Origin: CAYNRE01 sp964399535
GTDB lineage: Bacteria; Planctomycetota; Planctomycetia; Pirellulales; CAYNRE01
Assembly: GCA_964399535.1 (NCBI GenBank)
Contig: CAYNRE010000070.1
Location: forward strand, 558,001-622,000
Reading direction: 5' to 3'
DNA: 64,000 bases
Shown: positions 40,154 through 48,336 of the stretch, one piece after another
Layout: the number at the start of each line of letters is the position of its first letter
How positions within the stretch are numbered: position 1 is the stretch's first letter
Notes under the pieces: model-generated
Told to the model about the DNA's origin: nothing
What the model saw: the letters and a program-made list of their open reading frames with translations, nothing else
Database searches by the model: none
Position numbers and translations under genes: made by a program

Positions 40154-40380
40154 ATTTCAGTAGAGCGGACGAAATCTAAGTCGACAACTAGTTCTAGACA
40201 AGGCTCCTTAATCATTCACGCCAACTTGTCGCGCACTAGGCGACAATCTGGTTTCGGCTCGCACTTGACTGCCTGCGCAACGCCAAGAACACGAGTCCAT
40301 GTCGCGCCGGGCGCGACATTCCATGGATTAGCGGATGGTTCGGTCGAGCACTCGTGATCTTGATGAAGCACTTAACCTAA
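40154..40380. other. Spacer between the two MITE-like copies
   Basis: 227 bp with no gene. It is AT-richer than the repeats on either side. I see nothing else in it. Confidence 0.4.
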
Positions 40381-40815
40381 GGTTCTTCAGGGATTTCCGT
40401 GGGTCATTGCGGCTACGAAAGTTCCCTGGCGTTCAGTCTTGGATTGCGTTGTGGCGCTCAGCTCGGGCTCGACAGTTCGCGGGAAAACGGCGGGGGTATC
40501 GCCCCACCGCCTCGACCGCCGCCTTGGCCCGCAAGCGGGTGACGGGCCGAGGCGACGGTGACGGCACAGGGGCTAACGAAAGGATCCCTTTCCAAGGGGA
40601 AAGCCGGTCTCCCAGCCCTGCCACCCGCTTCGCCGTCGCCGAGCGCCAGCTCGCTCCGCCGAGGCCGCCAGGCCCCTGGCGACGCACGCGACCAGAAGCG
40701 CTGGCAGGGCGCCCCCTGCTGCCTGCGAGCCCGAGCTAGCCGAGCTTGAGCCACTAACTGCCACGAGCCAGGCACCAGCGCCAGCCGCACCACCCACGAA
40801 GTTTCCCGAAGAATC
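40381..40815. repeat. MITE-like element, copy 2
   Basis: About 435 bp. Left end GGTTCTTCAGGGATTTCCGT; right end in reverse GATTCTTCGGGAAACTTCGT. It shares the blocks TTCAGGGATTTCCGTGGGTC, CGCTCAGCTCGGGCTCGACA, CGCCCCACCGCCTCGACCGC and TGCCTGCGAGCCCGAGCTAG with copy 1, but has an extra internal stretch (about 40627-40715). Same orientation as copy 1. Confidence 0.72.
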
Positions 40816-40973
40816 TAACCTAATAGGTCACTGGCACAAGTGGCGCATTGGGCGCGACAACCCGGCAAACTCAGAAGGACTCAGGTGAGTCACGGCGTAT
40901 TCTTAAGATGTTGGGGTCCCCGGGGGAACCTTCCGATAAGCTTCTCGTGGCGAACTGAAAATGCGAGGCCATC

Positions 40974-41471
40974 ATGTCCAAGGTTTACGTCTACCGGACG
41001 ACGGACGAAGTCAATCAGTGGTTCACGCGAACGATAGTTGCGTCGTGTGGCGAAAACTACTTGGACCAGCGGGGTTCGCTTCCGACTGGCTCCACCAACT
41101 ACCGAATGCTGATCGACCTCGATCACCCGCCGTTCGGTGATCTGTCCCGAGAGATTGGGTCCTTGCTCGACCACTCGTGGACCGTTCCGGTCGCAGCCCA
41201 TGCCTACACAATGGGGGACTTGGACGTTCGTGCTCTATCCGGAGCCGGAATCAGCGTGTTTTCCCATGTCGAGAATGCCCTCGTTCACCTGGGGTTGAGG
41301 ATCCCACGGTCACTTGATGAAGCGTGGTTCTCCGACAACTGGGGAACACCACTTCAACGCCTTACGAGCGACTGGATCCCTCAAGAACTCGAATCGTTGC
41401 TGATTCGTCCCCATCAACCAGCCTATTACGCCAGCGGAACCCAGATTTCCATGCCCCCCAGGCCGGTCTGA
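40974..41471 (+). CDS. Orphan hypothetical protein, C-terminus overlapping a convergent gene
   Basis: 165 aa, not recognised. It starts MSKVYVYRTTDEVNQWF and contains a segment NYRMLIDLDHPPFGDL; no signal or membrane segment. The last ~15 residues are encoded by the antisense of the final codons of the YCII/GyrI gene, suggesting that the true C-terminus was lost when it was joined here. It lies 158 bp after MITE copy 2. The base composition is AT-richer than the ECF cluster. A real but recently rearranged gene is likely. Confidence 0.5.
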   Translation: MSKVYVYRTTDEVNQWFTRTIVASCGENYLDQRGSLPTGSTNYRMLIDLDHPPFGDLSREIGSLLDHSWTVPVAAHAYTMGDLDVRALSGAGISVFSHVENALVHLGLRIPRSLDEAWFSDNWGTPLQRLTSDWIPQELESLLIRPHQPAYYASGTQISMPPRPV

Positions 41472-42295
41472 GGATTGAACTGGCCCGTGTAGCGCTCGAA
41501 GCAGGGGGCCGCGGCCAGGGCCAGGCCGCAATCGGGGGCCCACCCGCGCCAGATCTTCTCCAGCGTCTGGGGAATCGCCGAGACGTGACCCGTGTGCACG
41601 AACACCGCATACCGGCGGGCCGGCAACTCGATCGTTTCCCAGCCCGAGGGCAGCGCCGCCCCCGGCGCAAGTTCGGCGCCCGTCAGGTATTGGAAATCGC
41701 AGCCCTCCTGGGCGTCGCAACAAACGCCGAAATAGTCGCCTCGCACGCCGGCGCGGGCGGCCTGCTCAACGAATTCGGACCAATGCTGCGGAATGCCCGA
41801 GCGCGTCTGGGCCGTGTAGTGCCGCTTCAAACCCGAGATGGCGCGGGCCGGCCCGTCGCAGAAGCTGGGCCGCTGGAGCCCCAGCCCCGCGGCACGCAGC
41901 GAGGCTTCCTGCTCGCGCAGCTCGGGGGTGAACTCGTCGCCGAAATCTTCGGCCGAGAAAACCTGACGAATTTCGATCTCGGATTCTTCATTCATCGGGT
42001 TGGGGCATTTCCGAACCCACTCGATCGCCTGCTCGATCGAATCGACCCGCCAGAGCCAAAAGCCGGCGACCAGCTCTTTGGTTTCGGCAAATGGACCGTC
42101 GATTACCGTACGGTTGGTCCCCGAGAACCGCACCCGGGCCCCCTTGGAGCTGGGATGCAGCCCCTCGCCAGCGAGCATAATGCCGGCCTGAACGAGGGCT
42201 TCGTTATAGGCACCCATGGCCGCGAGCAGTTCCTGGCTTGGCAGTTCGCCTGCCTCCGAGCCGGGGGTTGCCTTGACCATCACCATGACCTTCAT
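41426..42295 (-). CDS. YCII/DGPF-domain protein fused to GyrI-like effector-binding domain
   Basis: 289 aa. Residues 1-115 are a YCII (DGPF) domain, with VIDGPFAETKELVAGFWLW carrying the DGPF motif. Residues about 130-289 form a GyrI-like small-molecule-binding domain (ARAISGLKRHYTA, then RRYAVFVHTGHVSAI). DGPF genes are the constant companions of ECF42 sigma factors, and one lies 3.6 kb away in the same direction. It probably binds a small ligand in that stress regulon; no enzyme activity can be assigned. Confidence 0.85.
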   Translation of the reverse strand: MKVMVMVKATPGSEAGELPSQELLAAMGAYNEALVQAGIMLAGEGLHPSSKGARVRFSGTNRTVIDGPFAETKELVAGFWLWRVDSIEQAIEWVRKCPNPMNEESEIEIRQVFSAEDFGDEFTPELREQEASLRAAGLGLQRPSFCDGPARAISGLKRHYTAQTRSGIPQHWSEFVEQAARAGVRGDYFGVCCDAQEGCDFQYLTGAELAPGAALPSGWETIELPARRYAVFVHTGHVSAIPQTLEKIWRGWAPDCGLALAAAPCFERYTGQFNPQTGLGGMEIWVPLA

Positions 42296-42423
42296 GTGCG
42301 AGTCTCCGTGGGGGCAGTCGGGTGGGTTGTTTTCTCAAGTACTGTCCCCGGTGCGTCCGCCGCGCAAGCCTTGCCAGGGCCAGACTGGGGGGGTGGGACG
42401 AGAACCGTGCCAACAGCGCCCGC

Positions 42424-42855
42424 CTACCCAGAGGGGGGCGCGGTCACGGTAACCATCCAGCCAACACCGAAACGGTCTTTGAGCATGCCGAAGCAGGGAG
42501 ACCAAAAGGTCTCGGTAATCGGCATTTGCACCTGTCCCCCTTCGGCCAAGGCATCGAAAGCCCGGCGAGCTTCGGCCTCGCTGGGAAAGGCCAAGCTGAG
42601 CGAGAACCCCTGAAAGGCCAGCGGTTCGCCGGCACCATCCGACATCATCAACACGTCGCCGCCGATTGAAAGCGTGGCGTGCATGACTTTCGATTCAAAA
42701 CCCGGGGGCAACATGCCCGGCGGAGTGGGATCGGGGCTGTCTCGATACAGCATCTGCATCTGCACTTCGGCTCCCACGGCCTGGCGATAGAAGTCGATCG
42801 CCTCTTGGCAGTGACCGCCCAAGAACAAGTAGGGATGAATCGTGCTGGTTGACAT
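42424..42855 (-). CDS. PhnB-like VOC-superfamily protein
   Basis: 143 aa from the ATG at 42855. IHPYLFLGGHCQEAIDFYRQ at the start and FGMLKDRFGVGWMVT at the end are the paired beta-alpha-beta modules of PhnB-like vicinal-oxygen-chelate proteins. The reaction is unknown; relatives resemble glyoxalase or methyltransferase-like 3-demethylubiquinone proteins. It is one of two such genes in the ECF cluster, the other at 44054-44533. Confidence 0.87.
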   Translation of the reverse strand: MSTSTIHPYLFLGGHCQEAIDFYRQAVGAEVQMQMLYRDSPDPTPPGMLPPGFESKVMHATLSIGGDVLMMSDGAGEPLAFQGFSLSLAFPSEAEARRAFDALAEGGQVQMPITETFWSPCFGMLKDRFGVGWMVTVTAPPSG

Positions 42856-42975
42856 GCTGGGCCTCCAGGTTCGTCGAGGTAAGTGGTTGTTGCACGTAAG
42901 CAAGCGGAGCTAGGAAAGCGCCGGGCAAGCGGGGATTGGCATGCCGGGGCCGCTACGAGCAGGGTCGCCGCGGCC

Positions 42976-43359
42976 TTAGCCGGCGGCGGCTGGCTGAGCA
43001 GCTTGTTCAGCGACCAGTTGTGCCAGGTCGAAGATCGGTCGAATCTCGACGGTGCCCTTGGCGGCCGGTGGCAAGCGCCCGGCAATGGCAAGCGCCTCGT
43101 CCAAGTTCTCCACGTCGAGAATGTAGTAACCCCCGAGTTGTTCGGTGGTCTCGGCGAACGGACCATCGGTAATCAGCCGCTTGCCCTCGCGCACCCGAAG
43201 GCAAGTGGCCGTCGTCACCGAATGGAGCGGGCTGGAGGCGAGCAGCTTGCCTTGTGCCGTCAGCTCGGCGCCGATCGCCATCGACTCGCGCATGCACGAC
43301 TCGCGCTCGGCCTCGGACCAACAGCTCTCCTCGCCGTAGATCAACAACATGTACTTCAT
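42976..43359 (-). CDS. DGPF/YCII-domain protein
   Basis: 127 aa from the ATG at 43359 (KYMLLIYGEESCWSEAERE). The signature LITDGPFAETTEQLGGYYIL contains the DGPF motif. The fold is a small ferredoxin-like dimer. Such proteins are typical targets encoded next to ECF42 sigma factors; their biochemical role is not established. The longer frame upstream lacks a ribosome site and is not used. Confidence 0.9.
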   Translation of the reverse strand: MKYMLLIYGEESCWSEAERESCMRESMAIGAELTAQGKLLASSPLHSVTTATCLRVREGKRLITDGPFAETTEQLGGYYILDVENLDEALAIAGRLPPAAKGTVEIRPIFDLAQLVAEQAAQPAAAG

Positions 43360-43481
43360 GATGGCATTCCTTGAATTTGTGAACCGCCGCTCAGGCAATC
43401 GCTCGCGGACCGGCGCAGAGCGGCATTCGAGAGGGAAGGGGGCCGCGGCCGCTCGGGCTACACTGCCTGGGATTCGCCGCG

Positions 43482-43961
43482 CTACTTCACCCGGTGGTGA
43501 TGTCCCTCGAGAAACTCGTTCCAGGAACCGTCGTCCATTTGCATTTTCGACCGCAACACCCAATGATCGGGCCCGACGATCTCGATCATATCGTGGTACA
43601 GGGCCAGGCCCTGGCCGTTCCAACTAGGCCCTTCGGCGGCAAGCGTCAGCAGATTGGCGGCCGGATCCCACTGGCCGTCGTAGAGCCACAGGTGGGTCAT
43701 CATCGACCCGATGAAGGTGCCCACGAAGCGGCCTTTTTTGGGATCGAAACCCAACGTGATGATCGAATACCCGGTGCCCCCTTCAGGCATTTCCCCCTCG
43801 GATTCCATGAGCAGCCACAGGCCGCCTAGCGAGCGCCCCTGGCTGCGGCCCGAGTGCCTCATGGGGGGCTGGTCGGGGCCGGTCACGCAAACGTGCTCGT
43901 AATCCCAGGTGCCCACTAGGCCCTGCAGCCACTCGTGTTCGCGCTGCGGTTGTTCCATCAT
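43482..43961 (-). CDS. DUF1579 protein
   Basis: 159 aa. EHEWLQGLVGTWDYEHVC, RSLGGLWLLMES and the repeated Gly/Trp pattern fit DUF1579, a lipocalin-like beta-barrel family common beside DGPF and ECF genes. It is a probable ligand-binding protein. It lies in the same direction as the other ECF42-cluster genes, with a gap large enough for its own promoter. Confidence 0.85.
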   Translation of the reverse strand: MMEQPQREHEWLQGLVGTWDYEHVCVTGPDQPPMRHSGRSQGRSLGGLWLLMESEGEMPEGGTGYSIITLGFDPKKGRFVGTFIGSMMTHLWLYDGQWDPAANLLTLAAEGPSWNGQGLALYHDMIEIVGPDHWVLRSKMQMDDGSWNEFLEGHHHRVK

Positions 43962-44053
43962 GACGGGTTCTCCCGAGAAGGTGGTTTGTCGACGTAAATA
44001 GCCGAAAGTTCGCGGTCGCAGGCCAGCCGGGTCCTCAGCGATTCGCCGACCGG

Positions 44054-44533
44054 CTAGCCGCCCGCGTGGGCCCGGCGCAAAGGTTCAATCTGTAGTTTGC
44101 TCATTTGCATCATGGCCGCCACCGTTCGCTGAACTTTGACGGGATCGGGGTCGGTCATCAGTTCCCCCAAGGCTCGGGGCACAATCTGCCAGGAGAGACC
44201 GTAGCGGTCCTTAAGCCAGCCACACTGGCTGGGGGTGCCGCCGCCGGCCGTGAGGGCATCCCAGAGCCGGTCGACTTCAGCCTGGTCTTCACAATCGACC
44301 GACAGCGAAACCGCCTCGGTAAAGCGGAACTGGGGGCCGCCGTTCAGGCCCTGCATCGCCGCGCCCCCCAGCACGAATTCCACCAGCAAGGTGGCGCCGC
44401 CGGGCCCCTTCACCACGCGCTCGACCCGCGAATCGGGGAGGAGCGAGACGTAGAAGCTGGCCGCCTCTTCGGCTTGACCGTCGAACCAAAGACAAGTTCT
44501 TACCTTCGGGTTGGGCACGCTTTCGCTCTCCAC
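44054..44533 (-). CDS. PhnB-like VOC-superfamily protein 2
   Basis: 159 aa. VRTCLWFDGQAEEAASFYVS and QCGWLKDRYGLSWQIVP are PhnB hallmarks; the C-terminal tail (DPVKVQRTVAAMMQMSKLQI) is typical of the 3-demethylubiquinone-like subgroup. Metal-binding side chains of true glyoxalases are not obvious. It is the first gene downstream of the sigma factor, 293 bp away. Confidence 0.87.
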   Translation of the reverse strand: MESESVPNPKVRTCLWFDGQAEEAASFYVSLLPDSRVERVVKGPGGATLLVEFVLGGAAMQGLNGGPQFRFTEAVSLSVDCEDQAEVDRLWDALTAGGGTPSQCGWLKDRYGLSWQIVPRALGELMTDPDPVKVQRTVAAMMQMSKLQIEPLRRAHAGG

Positions 44534-44826
44534 GCCAGCCTGGAGGATTGCCCCGGCCAGTTTGCGACGGAGCGCCCATCGGGCGGCTCACGCGCATCGC
44601 CCAGCGGGGGGCCCCGCGGTTCGATCATCACCACCCGAGGGCCGTAGCGGCTTCGGGCGAACGACCTGGGCAAGGGCCGTTTTACCAGTAGTCGATTAAA
44701 GAGGCCCCCGAATCGACAGCCGGCGGAAACTTTTTCGAAAAAAATCCGCGACCGCTCGCGCGAAAAACAGCGCAAGAGACCGAACTACGGCCGCACCAAA
44801 GATTTGCGCGCCAGCACTCCCCTCGC
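44534..44826. other. 293-bp spacer downstream of the sigma-factor gene
   Basis: No gene is supported. It is the place to look for an ECF-dependent promoter for the PhnB-like gene, but I could not identify one with confidence. Confidence 0.4.
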
Positions 44827-46059
44827 CTACAACTGCGCCAGTCGGCGCGTCAGAAAACGGCGCTCCGGCTCTTGCCGGGCGAGCGAAAGCGCTTGTTCGT
44901 AGGCCGCGCGGGCTTCAGCGCTTCGCCCCAGTCGGCGGAGCAAGTCGGCCCGGGCGGCGTGGGCCAAATGGTAGTCGGCCAAATGCCCCTGGGTCAGCAG
45001 TTCGTCGACCAGCGCCAAGCCGGCCAGGAGGCCGTCGCGCATGGCGACCGCGACCGCTCGGTTCAGCGCGACCACCGGCGAAGGGTGAATCGCGAGCAAG
45101 GCGTCGTAGAGGGCCACGATCTGGGGCCAATCGGACTCCTCGGGCGTTCGGGCGTCGGCGTGGACCGCGGCAATGGCCGCCTGCAGCGTATACGCGCCGA
45201 ATCGCCGCGTGCTCAGCGACCGCTCGATCAGCGCTCGTCCCTCGGCAATCAGCTCGGCATCCCAGCGGCTGCGGTCCTGGTCTTCCAAGAGCACCAGGTC
45301 TCCCTCGGCCGTGGTCCGCGCCGAGCGGCGCGATTCCTGCAATAGCATCAGGGCCAGCAAACCCATCGACTCGGGGTCGGGCAACAACTCGACTAAAAGC
45401 CTTCCCAAGCGAATCGCCTCGCCCGACAGATCGGCTCGGGTCAGCCGATCGCCGGTCGAGGCCGAGTACCCCTCGTTGAACACCAGGTAGATCACGGCCA
45501 GCACCGCTTCGAGCCGATCGGGAAAATCGCCGGCCGCGGGCAAGCCGAAGGGAATGCCCGCGTCGCGAATCTTGGCTTTCCCCCGCACGATCCGCTGGGC
45601 CATGGTGGCCGGCGTTACCAGAAAGGCGCGGGCAATCTCGTCGGTCGTCAATCCGCACACTTCCCGCAGCGTGAGCGGCACCTGAACCTGCCGGTCGATG
45701 GCCGGGTGGCAGCAGGTGAAAATAAGCCGCAGGCGGTCGTCTTCGATCGCTTCTTCGGCCCGGGCCGCATTGGCTGTGGCCACCTCTTGGCCGCGGCTGA
45801 TCAGTTCCAGCTTGCGCTGATCGACTCGGCCCTGCCGGCGGAGGGCGTCGACCGCTTTGAACCGCCCGGCCGATACTAGCCAGGCCCGGGGTTGCCGCGG
45901 CACCCCCTCCTGGGGCCAGCGCTCGACCGCCGCGGCGAAGGCCTCGTGGAGGGCCTCTTCAGCCAGGTCGAAATCTCGCAGCAAGCGAACCAAGGTCGCA
46001 AATACGGCCCGCGATTCGGCCCGGTACACCTGGTCGATCTGTTGTTGCACGTCGTCCAT
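44827..46059 (-). CDS. ECF sigma factor, ECF42-like, with long C-terminal TPR-like extension
   Basis: 410 aa from the ATG at 46059; a much longer frame runs into the glycosyltransferase and is rejected. Sigma region 2 covers about 10-75 (FDLAEEALHEAFAAAVERWP) and region 4 about 110-165 (LTTDEIARAFLVTPATMAQR). The remaining ~230 residues are helical repeats, including TPR-like HLAHAARADLLRRLGR, the mark of the ECF42 group, where the C-terminal extension is needed for function and no anti-sigma factor is encoded. Neighbouring DGPF, PhnB and DUF1579 genes fit its usual regulon. It starts 8 bp after the glycosyltransferase stop. Confidence 0.9.
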   Translation of the reverse strand: MDDVQQQIDQVYRAESRAVFATLVRLLRDFDLAEEALHEAFAAAVERWPQEGVPRQPRAWLVSAGRFKAVDALRRQGRVDQRKLELISRGQEVATANAARAEEAIEDDRLRLIFTCCHPAIDRQVQVPLTLREVCGLTTDEIARAFLVTPATMAQRIVRGKAKIRDAGIPFGLPAAGDFPDRLEAVLAVIYLVFNEGYSASTGDRLTRADLSGEAIRLGRLLVELLPDPESMGLLALMLLQESRRSARTTAEGDLVLLEDQDRSRWDAELIAEGRALIERSLSTRRFGAYTLQAAIAAVHADARTPEESDWPQIVALYDALLAIHPSPVVALNRAVAVAMRDGLLAGLALVDELLTQGHLADYHLAHAARADLLRRLGRSAEARAAYEQALSLARQEPERRFLTRRLAQL

Positions 46060-46067
46060 GACCGTCT

Positions 46068-47183
46068 TCAAGTCAAGCCGAGTTGCGCCGCGTGGGCCTG
46101 GATTGCCTGGGCCGCTTCGCCCACGCCCGGCTCGTCGCACACCAGGGCCGACCACCGCCCGGCCGCGCCGCGCAGCTCGGGCTGTTCGACGGCAACCCGG
46201 ATCGCGCCGGCCAAGGTGGCCGAGGTAAGCTGGCCCACCTCGCATACGGCAGCCACCAGGTTTTGCCGGGCCAACAACCGGCCGAAATGCTCCTGCGATG
46301 AGATCTGTGGCAACAGGATCGATGGCTTGCCGGCGGCAAGCACGGCGGCCACGGTGCCGCAGCCGCCGTGGTGCACGACGCACGACGCGCGGGGAAACAG
46401 CCAGCCGTAGGGGATTTCGTCGGCCAGGAACATCCGATCGCTCGAGAGCGCGCCGCGGCCCCGGCCAGCCCAACTGGTAATTACGATGCCGCGCTGCCCC
46501 GACTCGGTCAGCGCCTCGGCAAACGTGGCGGTCAATCGGTCGGGATCGAACATCACCATCGAGCCCATGGTGAGCACGACCGGCGGGGTTCCTTCGGCAA
46601 GGAACTGAGCGAGCCCCGGAGAAGGTTCCCAGGGCCGGGCCGGGGGCCGCCAGAAGCCCGTGAACCGGTACTGAGCGCCCCAGCGGTCGTCGGGATCGAC
46701 CAGGGCCCGGTTCATCGCCACCAGTTGCAAGATCCGGTGCGCGTGGGCTGGCTGCTGCGAGGCGTATCGCCCCAACCGCTCCGGGTCGGCGGGCGGATCG
46801 TAGGTAACTTCGGCCCCCGGAATGGTCTGGCCGCCGCGCTGCCAAACGCTGCGCAGGTTGTTGATGAAGTAGTCGGTTTCGAGCGCCGCCTGCTTCAGCG
46901 CGGCCGAACTTGCGGCCAACTGGGGCCGAACCCAGCGCTCGGCGTAGGCCCGTACCCGCTCGCGCTTATCGTCGATGTCGGCCAAGGAGCGGATCACACT
47001 CACCAGTTCGGCCTGGGTGCCGGAACCAATCGGCAGCCAGGCCGCTCCTTGGGGAACCAACGGCTCGTAGAATGGCGACCCCGCCAGTGTTACCCGGTGA
47101 CCTCGCTCGGCCAGGGCCCTGGCCAACAAGGCGAATACCTCGAAATCGCCCCGGGTTCCCAGCGAGAAGATAAGAGTCTTCAT
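46068..47183 (-). CDS. GT1-family glycosyltransferase (UGT/MGT-like)
   Basis: 371 aa. The N-terminal acceptor domain starts KTLIFSLGTRGDFEVFALLA; the donor-site signature is CVVHHGGCGTVAAVLAAGKP followed by SILLPQISSQEHFGRLL. This fits macrolide/flavonoid-type glycosyltransferases that use nucleotide sugars on small hydrophobic acceptors. It is shorter than many relatives (about 400-420) but complete at both ends. It is co-directional with the APH-fold gene and the ECF gene; antibiotic modification is possible but unproven. Confidence 0.87.
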   Translation of the reverse strand: MKTLIFSLGTRGDFEVFALLARALAERGHRVTLAGSPFYEPLVPQGAAWLPIGSGTQAELVSVIRSLADIDDKRERVRAYAERWVRPQLAASSAALKQAALETDYFINNLRSVWQRGGQTIPGAEVTYDPPADPERLGRYASQQPAHAHRILQLVAMNRALVDPDDRWGAQYRFTGFWRPPARPWEPSPGLAQFLAEGTPPVVLTMGSMVMFDPDRLTATFAEALTESGQRGIVITSWAGRGRGALSSDRMFLADEIPYGWLFPRASCVVHHGGCGTVAAVLAAGKPSILLPQISSQEHFGRLLARQNLVAAVCEVGQLTSATLAGAIRVAVEQPELRGAAGRWSALVCDEPGVGEAAQAIQAHAAQLGLT

Positions 47184-47223
47184 GGCGGTTGGCCCCGAGG
47201 CGGCTTGGACCCGGCAGCAGAGG

Positions 47224-48162
47224 CTAAGCGCTGGCGATTTGCCGCAGGTAGCGACGAAACAGCTCGACCACCCGCGCCACGCGCTGGCCGGCCAAGGCGG
47301 CTTGCCAGGCCGCGGGGCCCCGGCCGTGCCAGGCCCGCAGCACTCCCAGCGTTTGCGCGGCGCGGACGGGAAGGTAACTGCTTGCGTAATCGGCGGGCAG
47401 CCCGCTTACCGAACGGTACCCGTCGAAGAATTCATCGACCAGCACCGGTGGAGCGTAGAAGTCGAGATACGCGTGGGTAATGGCCAGGTCGACCAGCGGA
47501 TTGCCGGCCCAGGCCGACTCCCAATCGACCACGGCCGTGATGCGGCCACCTTGTTCCACGCACTGCACCGCGTGGTAATCGCTGTGGCAAAGCTGGACTC
47601 CATCCACCCGGGGCGGCGCCAACCGGGCAAACGCCTCGGCCTCGGCCAACTCCAACACGCCGGCCGCCGACAGCTCGCGAGCCCACTGGCCGAGGCTACT
47701 CCAGTACTGCTCGGGCCGGTGCGGCTCGAACCCCTCGGGCAAGATTTCGCCCGACTGGCTCATGGCAATGCCGTGGAGCCGAGCCTGAATCTCGCCCATT
47801 TCGCGAAACAATTGGTACTTGGTGCGGCCCTCGCGGCGAATCCAGTCGTAGACGGTCGCCCGACCGGCGCTGGGCATCGCCAACAGGGGCCATCCCCAGC
47901 GTTGGCCGGTGGGGTCGAACCGATCGACCAGCGGCACCGGCACCTGTCGCTCGGCCAGCAAGCCGATCAAGCGATGTTCCTTGGCCAGCGACGATCCGTC
48001 GGCCGTGGCCGAAAGCTTGACCACCAGCTCGCCGCCGTCGACGCGGAGCCGGTACACCGGATGGTTGCTTCCCGGCTGGGCTGCCACCTGCGCCGCCGGG
48101 CCATAGCAGGCCTGGATCACGCTCAGGGCGTCGCTGGGCGAGTAGGGGTTCATCGACGGCAA
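47224..48162 (-). CDS. APH-fold phosphotransferase with altered catalytic loop
   Basis: 312 aa (start 48162, or 48153). Residues 35-55 (VYRLRVDGGELVVKLSA) hold the ATP-binding lysine; the catalytic loop reads LCHSDYHAVQCV (D195), and the metal motif is AVVDWESAWAGNP (D213). In typical aminoglycoside or choline kinases the loop is HxDxxxxN; here Gln200 replaces the Asn. It is probably a small-molecule kinase, not a proven resistance gene. It stands 40 bp before the GT1 gene, so the pair may modify the same compound. Confidence 0.8.
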   Translation of the reverse strand: MPSMNPYSPSDALSVIQACYGPAAQVAAQPGSNHPVYRLRVDGGELVVKLSATADGSSLAKEHRLIGLLAERQVPVPLVDRFDPTGQRWGWPLLAMPSAGRATVYDWIRREGRTKYQLFREMGEIQARLHGIAMSQSGEILPEGFEPHRPEQYWSSLGQWARELSAAGVLELAEAEAFARLAPPRVDGVQLCHSDYHAVQCVEQGGRITAVVDWESAWAGNPLVDLAITHAYLDFYAPPVLVDEFFDGYRSVSGLPADYASSYLPVRAAQTLGVLRAWHGRGPAAWQAALAGQRVARVVELFRRYLRQIASA

Positions 48163-48336
48163 ACCGGGGAACGGGCTGGGTCATCGTGGGCCGGTGAGAT
48201 CGGGTAGCTGCCGTCCAGCTTAACATCCGCCGCCCCCCGCCGCAGGCGGCGACGCGAAGTTGGCCCGGCCTGGGCGACCGGCGCCCCCAGTGGGGCAGCG
48301 ACCTCCCAACCCGCCAGTCGGCTAGCCGCCAAACGG

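Noticed and set aside
39898..40215. Short Arg/Gly-rich frames in the MITE-like repeats
   Set aside because: Low-complexity frames inside inverted-repeat DNA, not conserved between the two copies.
46060..46845. Upstream extension of the sigma-factor frame
   Set aside because: It overlaps the glycosyltransferase in another frame and has no sigma or other domain; the ATG at 46059 fits the family.
47224..48162. Aminoglycoside resistance gene
   Set aside because: The fold is APH-like but the catalytic loop is atypical and the family includes many non-resistance kinases, so no resistance claim is made.
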